DNA from: an uncultured Eubacteriales bacterium
Lineage (GTDB): Bacteria > Bacillota > Clostridia > Christensenellales > CAG-138
Length of the DNA stretch: 64,000 nucleotides
NCBI GenBank assembly: GCA_900549955.1
Contig: URQH01000005.1
Location: forward strand, 1-64,000
Direction: 5' to 3'
The position numbers and the translations under genes were made by a program. A model generated the notes under the pieces. The model saw only the letters and a list, made by a program, of their open reading frames with translations. It ran no database searches and had not been told where the DNA came from. Below, in pieces: positions 44,802 through 52,537 of the stretch (positions within the stretch are counted from its first letter, which is position 1; every line of letters starts with the position of its first letter).

Positions 44802-47800
44802 ATTCTCCGTCAAAAAGCCCATGACCGTGTTCGTCGCGGTCGTGCTCGTCATCATGCTCGGCGTGGTCGCCTTTACCCGCATGACGCCCGACCTGCTCCC
44901 CAACCTCGACTTTCCTTACGTCGTGATCGTGACCAGCTACCCCGGCGCCAGCCCGGAACAGGTGGAATCTGAAATCACGCGGCCGATCGAGCAGTCCGTC
45001 GCGACGCTCGACAACCTCGCCGACATACAGTCCACTTCGTCTGAGAACGTGTCCATGATCATCCTCGAGTTTTCAGAGGATGCGAACATGGACGCCACGA
45101 CGATGAACATCCGCGAAGAGCTGGACCAGCTCGGCAGCAACTGGGACGACGCGGTGAGCCAGCCGTATATCCTGAAGATCAACCCCAATATGCTGCCGGT
45201 CAACGTTTCCGCCGTGGCGCGCGAGGGCTATTCCACCCTCGAACTGTCCGCCTTTGTCGAGGAGACGCTGCTCCCGCAACTGGAGGGCACCGAGGGCGTG
45301 GCCTCTGTCTCCGCCAGCGGCATGGTGGCCGAGCAGATCCAGGTGGCGTTCCGGCAGGACCGCATCGACATGCTGAATGAGCGGATCCGCGCCGCCATCG
45401 ACGACAGCTTTGCCGAGGCTAAGCAGGAGATCCTGGACGGCCGCACCGAGCTGGCGGACGCGGCAAAGGCGCTTTCCTCCGGCCAGAGCCGCCTGACGAG
45501 CGGGAAGAACGAACTGAACGCCTCCGCCGAAGCGGCAGAGCAGCAGTTTGCCGCCGCACGGGCGGAGCTGGAAAAGCAGCGGCTGACGATGGCGGCCGCC
45601 GTGGCCCAGCTGCAGCTGCAGGTCGGCGAGCTCGACGCGCTGATGGCGACCGAGCCCGATGTCGAAGCGCAGCTTGCCGCGCTGCAGGCGCTGCCGGAGC
45701 CGACGCCGCAGGAGGAGGCGCTCATCGCGCAGCTCGAACAGGCGCTAACGGAAATTGCACAGGCCAAACTGACGTATCCGGCGCTGTCTGAAAAGCTGCA
45801 GGAGGCGCAGATCGGCCTGAACGCCATCGAGTCTGCGCTCGAGCAGCTCGACGAGGAGCAAACGAACGCCGAAACCGCCCTGGACGAGGCGCTTCAAAAG
45901 CTCAACGCCGGGCAGAGCCAGATCTACTCTGCACGGCAGGAGATGGACGCGGCCGAGACGCAGCTGGACGAAGCGGAGGAGCAGCTGGAGAGCGCCCGTG
46001 AGGACGCCTATGCCGCCGCCGACGCCAACGAGTTTGTGACGCTCTCCACGGTCGGTGCCCTGCTGAGCGCGCAGAACTTCGCCATGCCGGCCGGATACGC
46101 GACGGAGGAGGACGTCCGCTGGCTCGTCTATGTGGGGGACACGCTCGAGAGCGTATCGGAGCTCAGGGAGCTCGTGCTGTTCGACCTGGGCCTCGACGGA
46201 CTGGAGCCGGTGCGCCTTGGCGATGTGGCGGATGTGTTCGTGCTCGACAACGCCGCCGAAACCTACGCGCGCATCAACGGCGAGGACGGCGTGCTGCTCG
46301 CGTTCTACAAGCAGTCCAACTATGCGACGGCCACGGTGTCGGAAAACCTCCTCGCCCGCTTCGCCGAACTGGAGGCGGCAAACGACGGCCTGCAGTTCAC
46401 CCCGCTCATGGATCAGGGCGACTACATCCGCCTCGTGGTCAACTCCGTGCTCGAAAACCTCGCAGTCGGCGCCGTGCTGGCCATCCTGATCCTGTTGCTG
46501 TTCCTGCGCGACCTCCGGCCGACGCTGATCGTCGCGTTTTCCATCCCGATCAGCGTCACGTTTGCCATCGTACTGATGTACTTCTCCGGCGTCACACTGA
46601 ACGCCATCTCCATGTCCGGCCTCGCGGTGGGCGTCGGCATGCTGGTGGACAACTCCATCGTCGTCATTGAAAACATCTACCGTCTGCGCAGCGAGGGCGT
46701 CCCGCCCTACCGGGCGGCCATCTCCGGCGCCACGCAGGTGGGCGGCGCCATCACCGCCTCGACCCTGACCACGGTGTGCGTGTTCCTGCCCATCGTGTTT
46801 GTCGAGGGGATGACGCGGCAGCTGTTCACCGACATGGCGCTGACGATCACCTACTCGCTGCTGGCCAGCCTGATCGTCGCGCTCACGCTCGTGCCCGCCA
46901 TTGGCAGCGGGCTGCTGCGGCGCATGAGCCCGCGCAGCGCCAACCGCTCGCGTCTGCAGGGTGCCTATATCCGCGCGCTGCAGGCGGTGCTCCGCCACAA
47001 GGCCGTCGTGCTGCTCGGCGCAGTCGCCCTGCTCGCGCTCTCCGCGGTGCTGGCCATTTCGCGCGGCTTTACGTTCATGCCCGCCATGGACAGCACGCAG
47101 ATGAGTGTCTCCGTCACGCTCGACGAGGATGCGACGCTCGACGAGACCGCCGAGGTCTGCGACGAGATCGCCTCGCGCTTTGCAGCGCTGCCGGAGGTAG
47201 AGACCGTGGGCGCCATGCAGTCCGGCGGCATGGGCAGCATTTTGGGCCTTGGGGATGCCGGCGGCGGCACCGCCAACGCAGCCACGATGTACATCGTCCT
47301 GTCCGGCTCCTGGCGCAGCAGCACCGAGCTCGCGCCCCTCATGCAGCAGCTGTGCGACGACCTGCCCTGCACCGTCTCCGTGTCCGGCTCGTCGATGGAC
47401 CTGAGCATGCTGAGCGGCAGCGGCATCACCGTGCGCATCTATGGCGAGGACCTCGACGCGCTGCTGTCCACCTCCCGCGACATCGCCGCGCGCCTCAGCG
47501 AAGTGGAGGGCGTGGCCTCCGTCTCCAATGGCGAGGAGGAGGCGACGCCGGAGCTGCTCATCCACATCGACCGGGAAAAGGCCATGCAGGAGGGACTGAC
47601 CGTCGCGCAGGTCTATCAGCAGATTGCGCTGCAGCTGACCACGGAGGCCACCGCCACGAGCGTGGACGGGCTGGATGTCGTCGTGCAGCGAACCACGGAG
47701 TCCGTGACCACGGACGACGTGCGCGACCTCGTGCTGACCGCTACGAGCACTGCCGGAGAGGAGCGGGGGGTACCCTTGTCCGACATCGCCACTTTCACCG

Positions 47801-48543
47801 AGTCGGAGACGCTGCAGTCCATCTCGCGCTCGCTGCAGCGCCGCTATGCCTCCGTGTCGGCGGAACTGGAAGACGGCTATAACGTAACCCTGGTCACTGC
47901 GGACGCAGAGCGCGCGCTGCGCGATCTGGCGCTGCCGGACGGGGTGCGCGTCGAATTTGACGGTGAAAACGAGACGATCATGAGCGCCATGAACGACCTG
48001 CTGCTGATGCTCATTCTCGGCGTGGTCATCGTCTATCTGATCATGGTGGCGCAATTCCAGTCCCTGCTGTCCCCATTCATCGTCATGATGACCATTCCGC
48101 TCGCCTTCACCGGCGGGCTGCTCGCGCTGCTCATCACGGGGTTTGAAATCAGCATTGTGTCGATGATCGGCTTCGTGCTGCTCGTGGGCATCATCGTGAA
48201 CAACGGCATCGTGTTGATCGACTGCATGAACCAGCTGCGTGCGGGCGGCATGGAGCGGCGCGAGGCAGTCGTCACCGCCTGCAGCACGCGGTTGCGCCCC
48301 GTGCTGATGACCGCGCTGACCACGATCCTGGGTCTCGTGCCGCTGGCCATTGGCTGGGGCATGGGCGCAAGCCTGATCCAGCCCGTTGCCATCGTCTCCA
48401 TCGGCGGGTTGCTTTATGCCACGTTTATGACGCTCTTTGTCGTGCCGGCCGTGTACGACACGCTCTGCCGGCGCGCGCCGCGCCAGCTGACGAGCGAGGA
48501 CCTGGCGCCCGTACAGGATCCCGCCGGCACGGCCGGGGCTTGA
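44791..48543 (+). CDS. RND-family efflux permease with long coiled-coil insertion
   Basis: The 1250-residue product has the AcrB-type duplicated layout, with TM1 at about 12-32, two large extracytoplasmic domains and two helix bundles. TM4 has GLAVGVGMLVDNSIVVIEN, where the first proton-relay aspartate is kept (D620) and the second is Asn. Residues about 200-410 are an Ala/Glu/Gln/Leu-rich helical coiled coil within the first periplasmic-type loop. It is absent from Gram-negative AcrB and makes the protein about 200 residues longer. No adaptor or outer-membrane channel gene is near, as expected in a monoderm cell. Confidence 0.94.
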   Translation: MLSKFSVKKPMTVFVAVVLVIMLGVVAFTRMTPDLLPNLDFPYVVIVTSYPGASPEQVESEITRPIEQSVATLDNLADIQSTSSENVSMIILEFSEDANMDATTMNIREELDQLGSNWDDAVSQPYILKINPNMLPVNVSAVAREGYSTLELSAFVEETLLPQLEGTEGVASVSASGMVAEQIQVAFRQDRIDMLNERIRAAIDDSFAEAKQEILDGRTELADAAKALSSGQSRLTSGKNELNASAEAAEQQFAAARAELEKQRLTMAAAVAQLQLQVGELDALMATEPDVEAQLAALQALPEPTPQEEALIAQLEQALTEIAQAKLTYPALSEKLQEAQIGLNAIESALEQLDEEQTNAETALDEALQKLNAGQSQIYSARQEMDAAETQLDEAEEQLESAREDAYAAADANEFVTLSTVGALLSAQNFAMPAGYATEEDVRWLVYVGDTLESVSELRELVLFDLGLDGLEPVRLGDVADVFVLDNAAETYARINGEDGVLLAFYKQSNYATATVSENLLARFAELEAANDGLQFTPLMDQGDYIRLVVNSVLENLAVGAVLAILILLLFLRDLRPTLIVAFSIPISVTFAIVLMYFSGVTLNAISMSGLAVGVGMLVDNSIVVIENIYRLRSEGVPPYRAAISGATQVGGAITASTLTTVCVFLPIVFVEGMTRQLFTDMALTITYSLLASLIVALTLVPAIGSGLLRRMSPRSANRSRLQGAYIRALQAVLRHKAVVLLGAVALLALSAVLAISRGFTFMPAMDSTQMSVSVTLDEDATLDETAEVCDEIASRFAALPEVETVGAMQSGGMGSILGLGDAGGGTANAATMYIVLSGSWRSSTELAPLMQQLCDDLPCTVSVSGSSMDLSMLSGSGITVRIYGEDLDALLSTSRDIAARLSEVEGVASVSNGEEEATPELLIHIDREKAMQEGLTVAQVYQQIALQLTTEATATSVDGLDVVVQRTTESVTTDDVRDLVLTATSTAGEERGVPLSDIATFTESETLQSISRSLQRRYASVSAELEDGYNVTLVTADAERALRDLALPDGVRVEFDGENETIMSAMNDLLLMLILGVVIVYLIMVAQFQSLLSPFIVMMTIPLAFTGGLLALLITGFEISIVSMIGFVLLVGIIVNNGIVLIDCMNQLRAGGMERREAVVTACSTRLRPVLMTALTTILGLVPLAIGWGMGASLIQPVAIVSIGGLLYATFMTLFVVPAVYDTLCRRAPRQLTSEDLAPVQDPAGTAGA

Positions 48544-48567
48544 CAAATTTGCCGCGGCCTGTATCAT
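48540..48567 (+). promoter_or_regulatory. promoter of the CLC gene
   Basis: TTGACA (48540-48545) and TATCAT (48562-48567) are spaced 16 nt. The -10 box lies inside the 12-bp palindrome GTATCATGATAC (48561-48572). The -35 box overlaps the RND stop codon. Confidence 0.6.
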
Positions 48568-48602
48568 GATACGGACGCAAACCCGATGGGAGGTGGAAAG
48601 GT

Positions 48603-49907
48603 ATGCATCCAACCCGGTTTGAACACGCTCGGCAATCCGCCGGCTACGCCTTTTTGCGCTGGTGTCTCATTGCGCTGCCGGTCGGCCTGCTGGCAGGCGG
48701 TGTGGGAGCGCTGTTTGGCGTCTGCCTGAGCTGGGTGGAGCAGTGCCGCAATGCCGTCCCGTGGCTGCTGTACCTGCTGCCCGCCGGCGGCCTGCTGATC
48801 GCCTGGCTCTACCGGCGTTTTGGCAAAGAGGCCGAGCGGGGCACCAACCTGATCCTGTCCGCCGTGCGCAGCCGGGAATCGATCCCTCCCGTGACCGCGC
48901 CGTTGATCTTCCTCTCCACGTGCGTCACGCACCTGCTGGGCGGCAGCGCCGGTCGGGAGGGCGCCGCGTTGCAGCTGGGCGGCAGCTTGGCCTATCTGCT
49001 CGGTAAGCCGTTCCATTTGGACGAAACGGATCGGCACGTGCTCGTCATGAGCGGCATGAGCGCCGCCTTTTCGGCGCTGTTCGGCACGCCAGTCGCCGCC
49101 GCCGTCTTTGCGCTCGAGGTGACGACGGTGGGCACCATGCACTATGCCGCTATCGTCCCCTGTACGCTGGCCAGCCTCATCGGCGCGTTGCTGGCACGGC
49201 TGTGCGGCCTGTCGCCCACGCAGTTTGCCGTCACCATGCCCGCCGTTACGCCCCTGCTGCTCGGGCAGGCGCTGCTGCTTGCCGCCATTGCCGCCTGCAT
49301 CAGCATCCTGTTCGTATTCGTGCTGCACGGCAGCGGCAGCCTGTTCCGCCGCTTTTTCCCAAACGTCTATGTGCGCGCAATGGTCGGCGGCGCTGCGGTC
49401 ATCCTGCTGACGCTGATCGCCGGCACGCGCGACTACAATGGCGCGGGCGGCACAATCATTGCTGCCGCCATCGCCGGGCAGGCACACTGGTATGACGCGC
49501 CATGCAAACTGCTGTTCACGGCCGTCACGCTGGGCAGCGGGTTCCGCGGCGGCGAGATCGTCCCCTCTTTTTTCGTGGGCGCGACAGCCGGCTGCGCACT
49601 GGGCGGACTGCTGGGCATCGATCCGGCGTGTGCGGCGGCGCTCGGGCTCCTGGCCGTATTCTGCGGCGTGACCAACTGCCCTCTCGCTTCCCTGCTGCTC
49701 GGCGTGGAGCTGTTTGGCGGCGAGGGCCTGCCGCTGTATCTGATCGTCTGCGCGGTCAGCTATATGCTCTCCGGCTACGGCGGATTGTACATCGCGCAGC
49801 GCTTCCTGTTTTCCAAGACCCGCGACGAATGCCGCCATACGGACGAGGACGAGGCGCCCGCCGATCCGCCGGCAGCCGACAGCCCGGACAAGCCTGAGCA
49901 GGCGTAA
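48603..49907 (+). CDS. CLC-family chloride/fluoride channel or antiporter
   Basis: The 434-residue product has about ten membrane segments. GGSAGREGAALQ (about 114-125) holds the gating glutamate E119 of CLC proteins, and GSGFRGGEIVPSFFVGA corresponds to the second selectivity-filter loop. The third filter residue is not the usual GxFxP, so the transported ion (Cl- or F-) cannot be fixed from sequence alone. The last 35 residues are acidic and proline-rich. A KdpDE-like pair follows on the same strand. Confidence 0.9.
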   Translation: MHPTRFEHARQSAGYAFLRWCLIALPVGLLAGGVGALFGVCLSWVEQCRNAVPWLLYLLPAGGLLIAWLYRRFGKEAERGTNLILSAVRSRESIPPVTAPLIFLSTCVTHLLGGSAGREGAALQLGGSLAYLLGKPFHLDETDRHVLVMSGMSAAFSALFGTPVAAAVFALEVTTVGTMHYAAIVPCTLASLIGALLARLCGLSPTQFAVTMPAVTPLLLGQALLLAAIAACISILFVFVLHGSGSLFRRFFPNVYVRAMVGGAAVILLTLIAGTRDYNGAGGTIIAAAIAGQAHWYDAPCKLLFTAVTLGSGFRGGEIVPSFFVGATAGCALGGLLGIDPACAAALGLLAVFCGVTNCPLASLLLGVELFGGEGLPLYLIVCAVSYMLSGYGGLYIAQRFLFSKTRDECRHTDEDEAPADPPAADSPDKPEQA

Positions 49908-49918
49908 CACAAGCGGAT

Positions 49919-49948
49919 TTGACCGTCCCCTTCTCCGTCTGCTATAAT
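49919..49948 (+). promoter_or_regulatory. promoter of the KdpD-like kinase gene
   Basis: TTGACC (49919-49924) and TATAAT (49943-49948) are spaced 18 nt, with ATG 49971 23 nt after the -10 box. Confidence 0.7.
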
Positions 49949-49970
49949 GGGCCGGGGAGGGACGACCGCC

Positions 49971-51062
49971 ATGCCGCAAAACAAGACCGCGCTCCAAAGA
50001 CGGTTGTTGCTGGCGCTACGAGATGCCGGTATCACCGTGCTCATCCTGCTGCTGACCACACTGCTGTGTATGTTGCTCGACGAAGTGGGCGAAGCCAGCA
50101 GCTATGCCTCGCTGCTGTACGTGCTCTCCGTGCTGGTCATTTCGCGCCTGACCAACGGCTACCTGTTCGGCATCCTGGCCTCCATCGCCGCGATGTTCGG
50201 CGTCAACTACATATTCACCTACCCCTATTTGGCGTTCAACTTTACCATCGAGGGCTATCCGCTCACTTTCCTCTGTTTTTTGATCGTTTCCATTCTGACC
50301 TCCGCCATGACGACGCGCATCAAGCAGGCAGAGCGGCTCCGCATTGAGGCCGAACGCGAGCGCATGCGCGCCAACCTGCTGCGTGCCATTTCGCACGATT
50401 TGCGTACACCGCTCACCGCCATCGTCGGCTCTGCCAACGCCATCCTCGACAACGACTCGCTGCTTGGCGACGAGGAACGGCGCAAGCTGCTGCAAAACGT
50501 GGTGGCCGATGCGGAATGGCTGATCCGCATGGTGGAAAATCTGCTCTCCATCACACGCGTCGGCGTGCGCGACACCAAGCTGAACACCAAGCTGGAGGCG
50601 CCGGAAGAGATCGTGGGCGAGGCGGTGCGCAAGTTCAAAAAGCGCTTTCCCCAGCTTCCCATTTCGGTTTCCGTACCGAATGAAATGCTGCTCGTACCGA
50701 TGGACGCCCTGCTGATCCTGCAGGTACTGAACAACCTGCTCGAAAACGCAGCGATTCACGGCGAACGGGTGTCGCACATCGAGCTGCGGGTCACCCACGC
50801 GCCGGGCGAAGCCGTCTTTACGATCGCCGACGACGGCGTGGGGATTGCCGACGCCGCGTTCCCCCACCTGTTTGACGGCTACCTGCAGGTCGCCCCGGAG
50901 CGCAAGACGGTGGACAACCAGCGCAGCATGGGCATCGGCCTGTCCGTCTGCAGGACGATCGTTCAGGCGCACGGCGGCAAGCTGACTGCGCGCAACCGGC
51001 CGGAAGGCGGCGCAGAGTTCCGCTTTTCTCTGCCGTGCGAAGAGATGCTTCCCATTTCTTAA
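49971..51062 (+). CDS. KdpD-like sensor histidine kinase (short form)
   Basis: The 363-residue product has a four-helix DUF4118-type membrane domain (about 15-110) and a KdpD-type kinase core with phosphorylated H142 in AISHDLRTPLTAIVGSANAI; N box LNNLLENAAIHG and SMGIGLSVCRTIVQAHGG follow. The large N-terminal KdpD and USP domains of true KdpD are missing. ATG 49971 is chosen, with GGGGAGGG about 10 nt upstream. No kdpFABC genes lie in the window. Confidence 0.92.
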   Translation: MPQNKTALQRRLLLALRDAGITVLILLLTTLLCMLLDEVGEASSYASLLYVLSVLVISRLTNGYLFGILASIAAMFGVNYIFTYPYLAFNFTIEGYPLTFLCFLIVSILTSAMTTRIKQAERLRIEAERERMRANLLRAISHDLRTPLTAIVGSANAILDNDSLLGDEERRKLLQNVVADAEWLIRMVENLLSITRVGVRDTKLNTKLEAPEEIVGEAVRKFKKRFPQLPISVSVPNEMLLVPMDALLILQVLNNLLENAAIHGERVSHIELRVTHAPGEAVFTIADDGVGIADAAFPHLFDGYLQVAPERKTVDNQRSMGIGLSVCRTIVQAHGGKLTARNRPEGGAEFRFSLPCEEMLPIS

Positions 51063-51125
51063 CGATTTCTTTATGCGCGTCAATGGTATCATGAAAAAAA
51101 TTTCCGGCTGCACGAAAGGATCGCT

Positions 51126-51830
51126 ATGAAGGTCAAAATCCTGGTGGTGGAAGACGAGCAGAGCATCAGCGGCTTTATCAAGGCCGTACTGACGGCCAAC
51201 GGCTACGACGTGCTTCTCGCCCGCACGGGCGCGGAGGCCAACGCCATGGTCATTTCGCACTGCCCCACGCTGGTCATCCTCGACCTCGGCCTGCCCGACA
51301 TGGACGGCGTCGAGCTCATCCGTTCCATCCGGCAATGGTCCAAACTCCCCATCGTGGTCGTGTCCGCGCGTATGCAGGAACAGGACAAGGTCGAAGCGCT
51401 CGACCTGGGCGCAGACGACTTCATCACCAAGCCTTTCGGCACTGACGAGCTGCTGGCCCGCATCCGCGCCGCGCTGCGCCATACTCGCACACTCGCCTCC
51501 GATGAGAGCGTCGCGCAGACCGGCATCTTCCGCGCAGGCGAGCTGATGATCGACTTTGACCGGCACCGGCTGCTCCTCAGCGGCAAGGACGTACATCTGA
51601 CGCACAACGAATACCGCATCGTAGCGCTGCTCGGGCAAAACGCAGGCCGCGTGCTGACCTATGACCACATCATCCGGGAGCTGTGGGGGCCTTATGCCCG
51701 TTCCGACAACCAGATCCTGCGCGTGAATATGGCCAACATCCGGCGCAAAATCGAAAAAAATCCCGCAGAACCGCAATATATTTTTACAGAAGTCGGCGTC
51801 GGCTACCGCATGGTGGAAAATGAACTGTAG
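51126..51830 (+). CDS. KdpE-like response regulator
   Basis: The 234-residue product has a receiver domain with phospho-acceptor D53 (VILDLGLPDMDG) and a winged-helix domain with RELWGPYARSDNQILRVNMANI, a signature of KdpE. It is the partner of the kinase 63 nt upstream. AAAGGA lies upstream of ATG 51126. Confidence 0.94.
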   Translation: MKVKILVVEDEQSISGFIKAVLTANGYDVLLARTGAEANAMVISHCPTLVILDLGLPDMDGVELIRSIRQWSKLPIVVVSARMQEQDKVEALDLGADDFITKPFGTDELLARIRAALRHTRTLASDESVAQTGIFRAGELMIDFDRHRLLLSGKDVHLTHNEYRIVALLGQNAGRVLTYDHIIRELWGPYARSDNQILRVNMANIRRKIEKNPAEPQYIFTEVGVGYRMVENEL

Positions 51831-51871
51831 ACTGGCAACCGTAAAACAACCGTAAAATAGGCACGAGAACG

Positions 51872-51901
51872 GGACGCCCGGCGCGCTTGCGCCGGGCGTC
51901 C
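51872..51901. terminator. shared hairpin between the kdpE-like and SASP genes
   Basis: A perfect 13-bp stem GGACGCCCGGCGC/GCGCCGGGCGTCC with a GCTT tetraloop lies between two converging genes. Neither side has a good U tract. Confidence 0.6.
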
Positions 51902-51917
51902 GCTTCGTCCTGGTTCG

Positions 51918-52127
51918 TTATCGACCCATGTTGCTGCCGTTCATGTTGTTCTGCGCATAAGCGATCATGCGCTTCACCATCTCACCGCCGACAGAACCGG
52001 CCTCACGCGAGGTCAGGTCGCCGTTATAGCCCTGCTTGAGGTTGACGTTCAGAGAGTTGGCAACCTCCGTCTTGAGGCTATCCAGCTTCGTCTTGCTCTC
52101 GGGCACCAAAGCACCATTTCGTGCCAT
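51918..52127 (-). CDS. alpha/beta-type small acid-soluble spore protein 1
   Basis: The 69-residue product coats and protects spore DNA. The family signatures LKTEVANSLNVNLKQGYNGD and SREAGSVGGEMVKRMI are intact, including the conserved GPR protease cleavage region around TEVA. The C-terminus is Asn- and Met-rich. AGGAG lies upstream of the ATG. It directly follows a second SASP gene, with only 40 nt between them. Confidence 0.96.
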   Translation of the reverse strand: MARNGALVPESKTKLDSLKTEVANSLNVNLKQGYNGDLTSREAGSVGGEMVKRMIAYAQNNMNGSNMGR

Positions 52128-52167
52128 AGTGACGTTCTCCTTTCATCCAAAAGTGTGTCTGATCCGG

Positions 52168-52359
52168 TTAGTGCATGTTCTTTTCCGCATACGCGATCAT
52201 GCGCTTCACCATTTCGCCGCCGATAGAACCCGCCTCACGCGAGGTCAGGTCGCCGTTGTAACCCTGCTTCAGGTTGACGTTCAGAGAGTTGGCAACTTCG
52301 GTCTTGAAGCTGTCCATCTTCGTCTTCGCCTCGGGAACAAGTGCGCCATTCCGTGCCAT
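52168..52359 (-). CDS. alpha/beta-type small acid-soluble spore protein 2
   Basis: The 63-residue product is nearly identical to the neighbour over its core (FKTEVANSLNVNLKQGYNGD, SREAGSIGGEMVKRMIAYAE) but ends six residues earlier. ATG 52359 is chosen because GGAGG lies 8 nt upstream and the longer frame adds an unrelated leader. Expression in the forespore is expected from the family; I could not define a forespore-type promoter with confidence. Confidence 0.96.
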   Translation of the reverse strand: MARNGALVPEAKTKMDSFKTEVANSLNVNLKQGYNGDLTSREAGSIGGEMVKRMIAYAEKNMH

Positions 52360-52466
52360 CGAATTCACCTCCTTTTTCGGATGTGGTCTTAATTTGCGTA
52401 AAAATCGAGCAAATATGACTGGAAATTTATACAGCAATCTACAAAACATGCCGACGTCACAACACG

Positions 52467-52504
52467 AAAAATGAAGGCCGCCGCCCAAAAGGGCAGCGGC
52501 CTTC
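52467..52504 (-). terminator. recG terminator
   Basis: A 9-bp stem GAAGGCCGC/GCGGCCTTC with an inner GCCC/GGGC stem is followed on the minus strand by ATTTTTC, 33 nt after the recG stop. Confidence 0.82.
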
Positions 52505-52537
52505 AAAAGAACCGCAATCGCTTTGGATACGTGCCTG

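Noticed and set aside
45745..48612. 955-codon minus-strand frame across the RND gene
   Set aside because: It is antisense to a clear RND protein and consists of His/Arg/Gly/Gln-rich sequence without motifs.
50016..51776. 586-codon minus-strand frame over the KdpDE-like genes
   Set aside because: Both plus-strand genes have all two-component motifs; the antisense frame is a composition artefact.
52360..52466. Forespore (sigma-G) promoter for the SASP genes
   Set aside because: A GCATG-like -35 element exists, but no matching -10 at the right spacing could be defined, so it is not listed.
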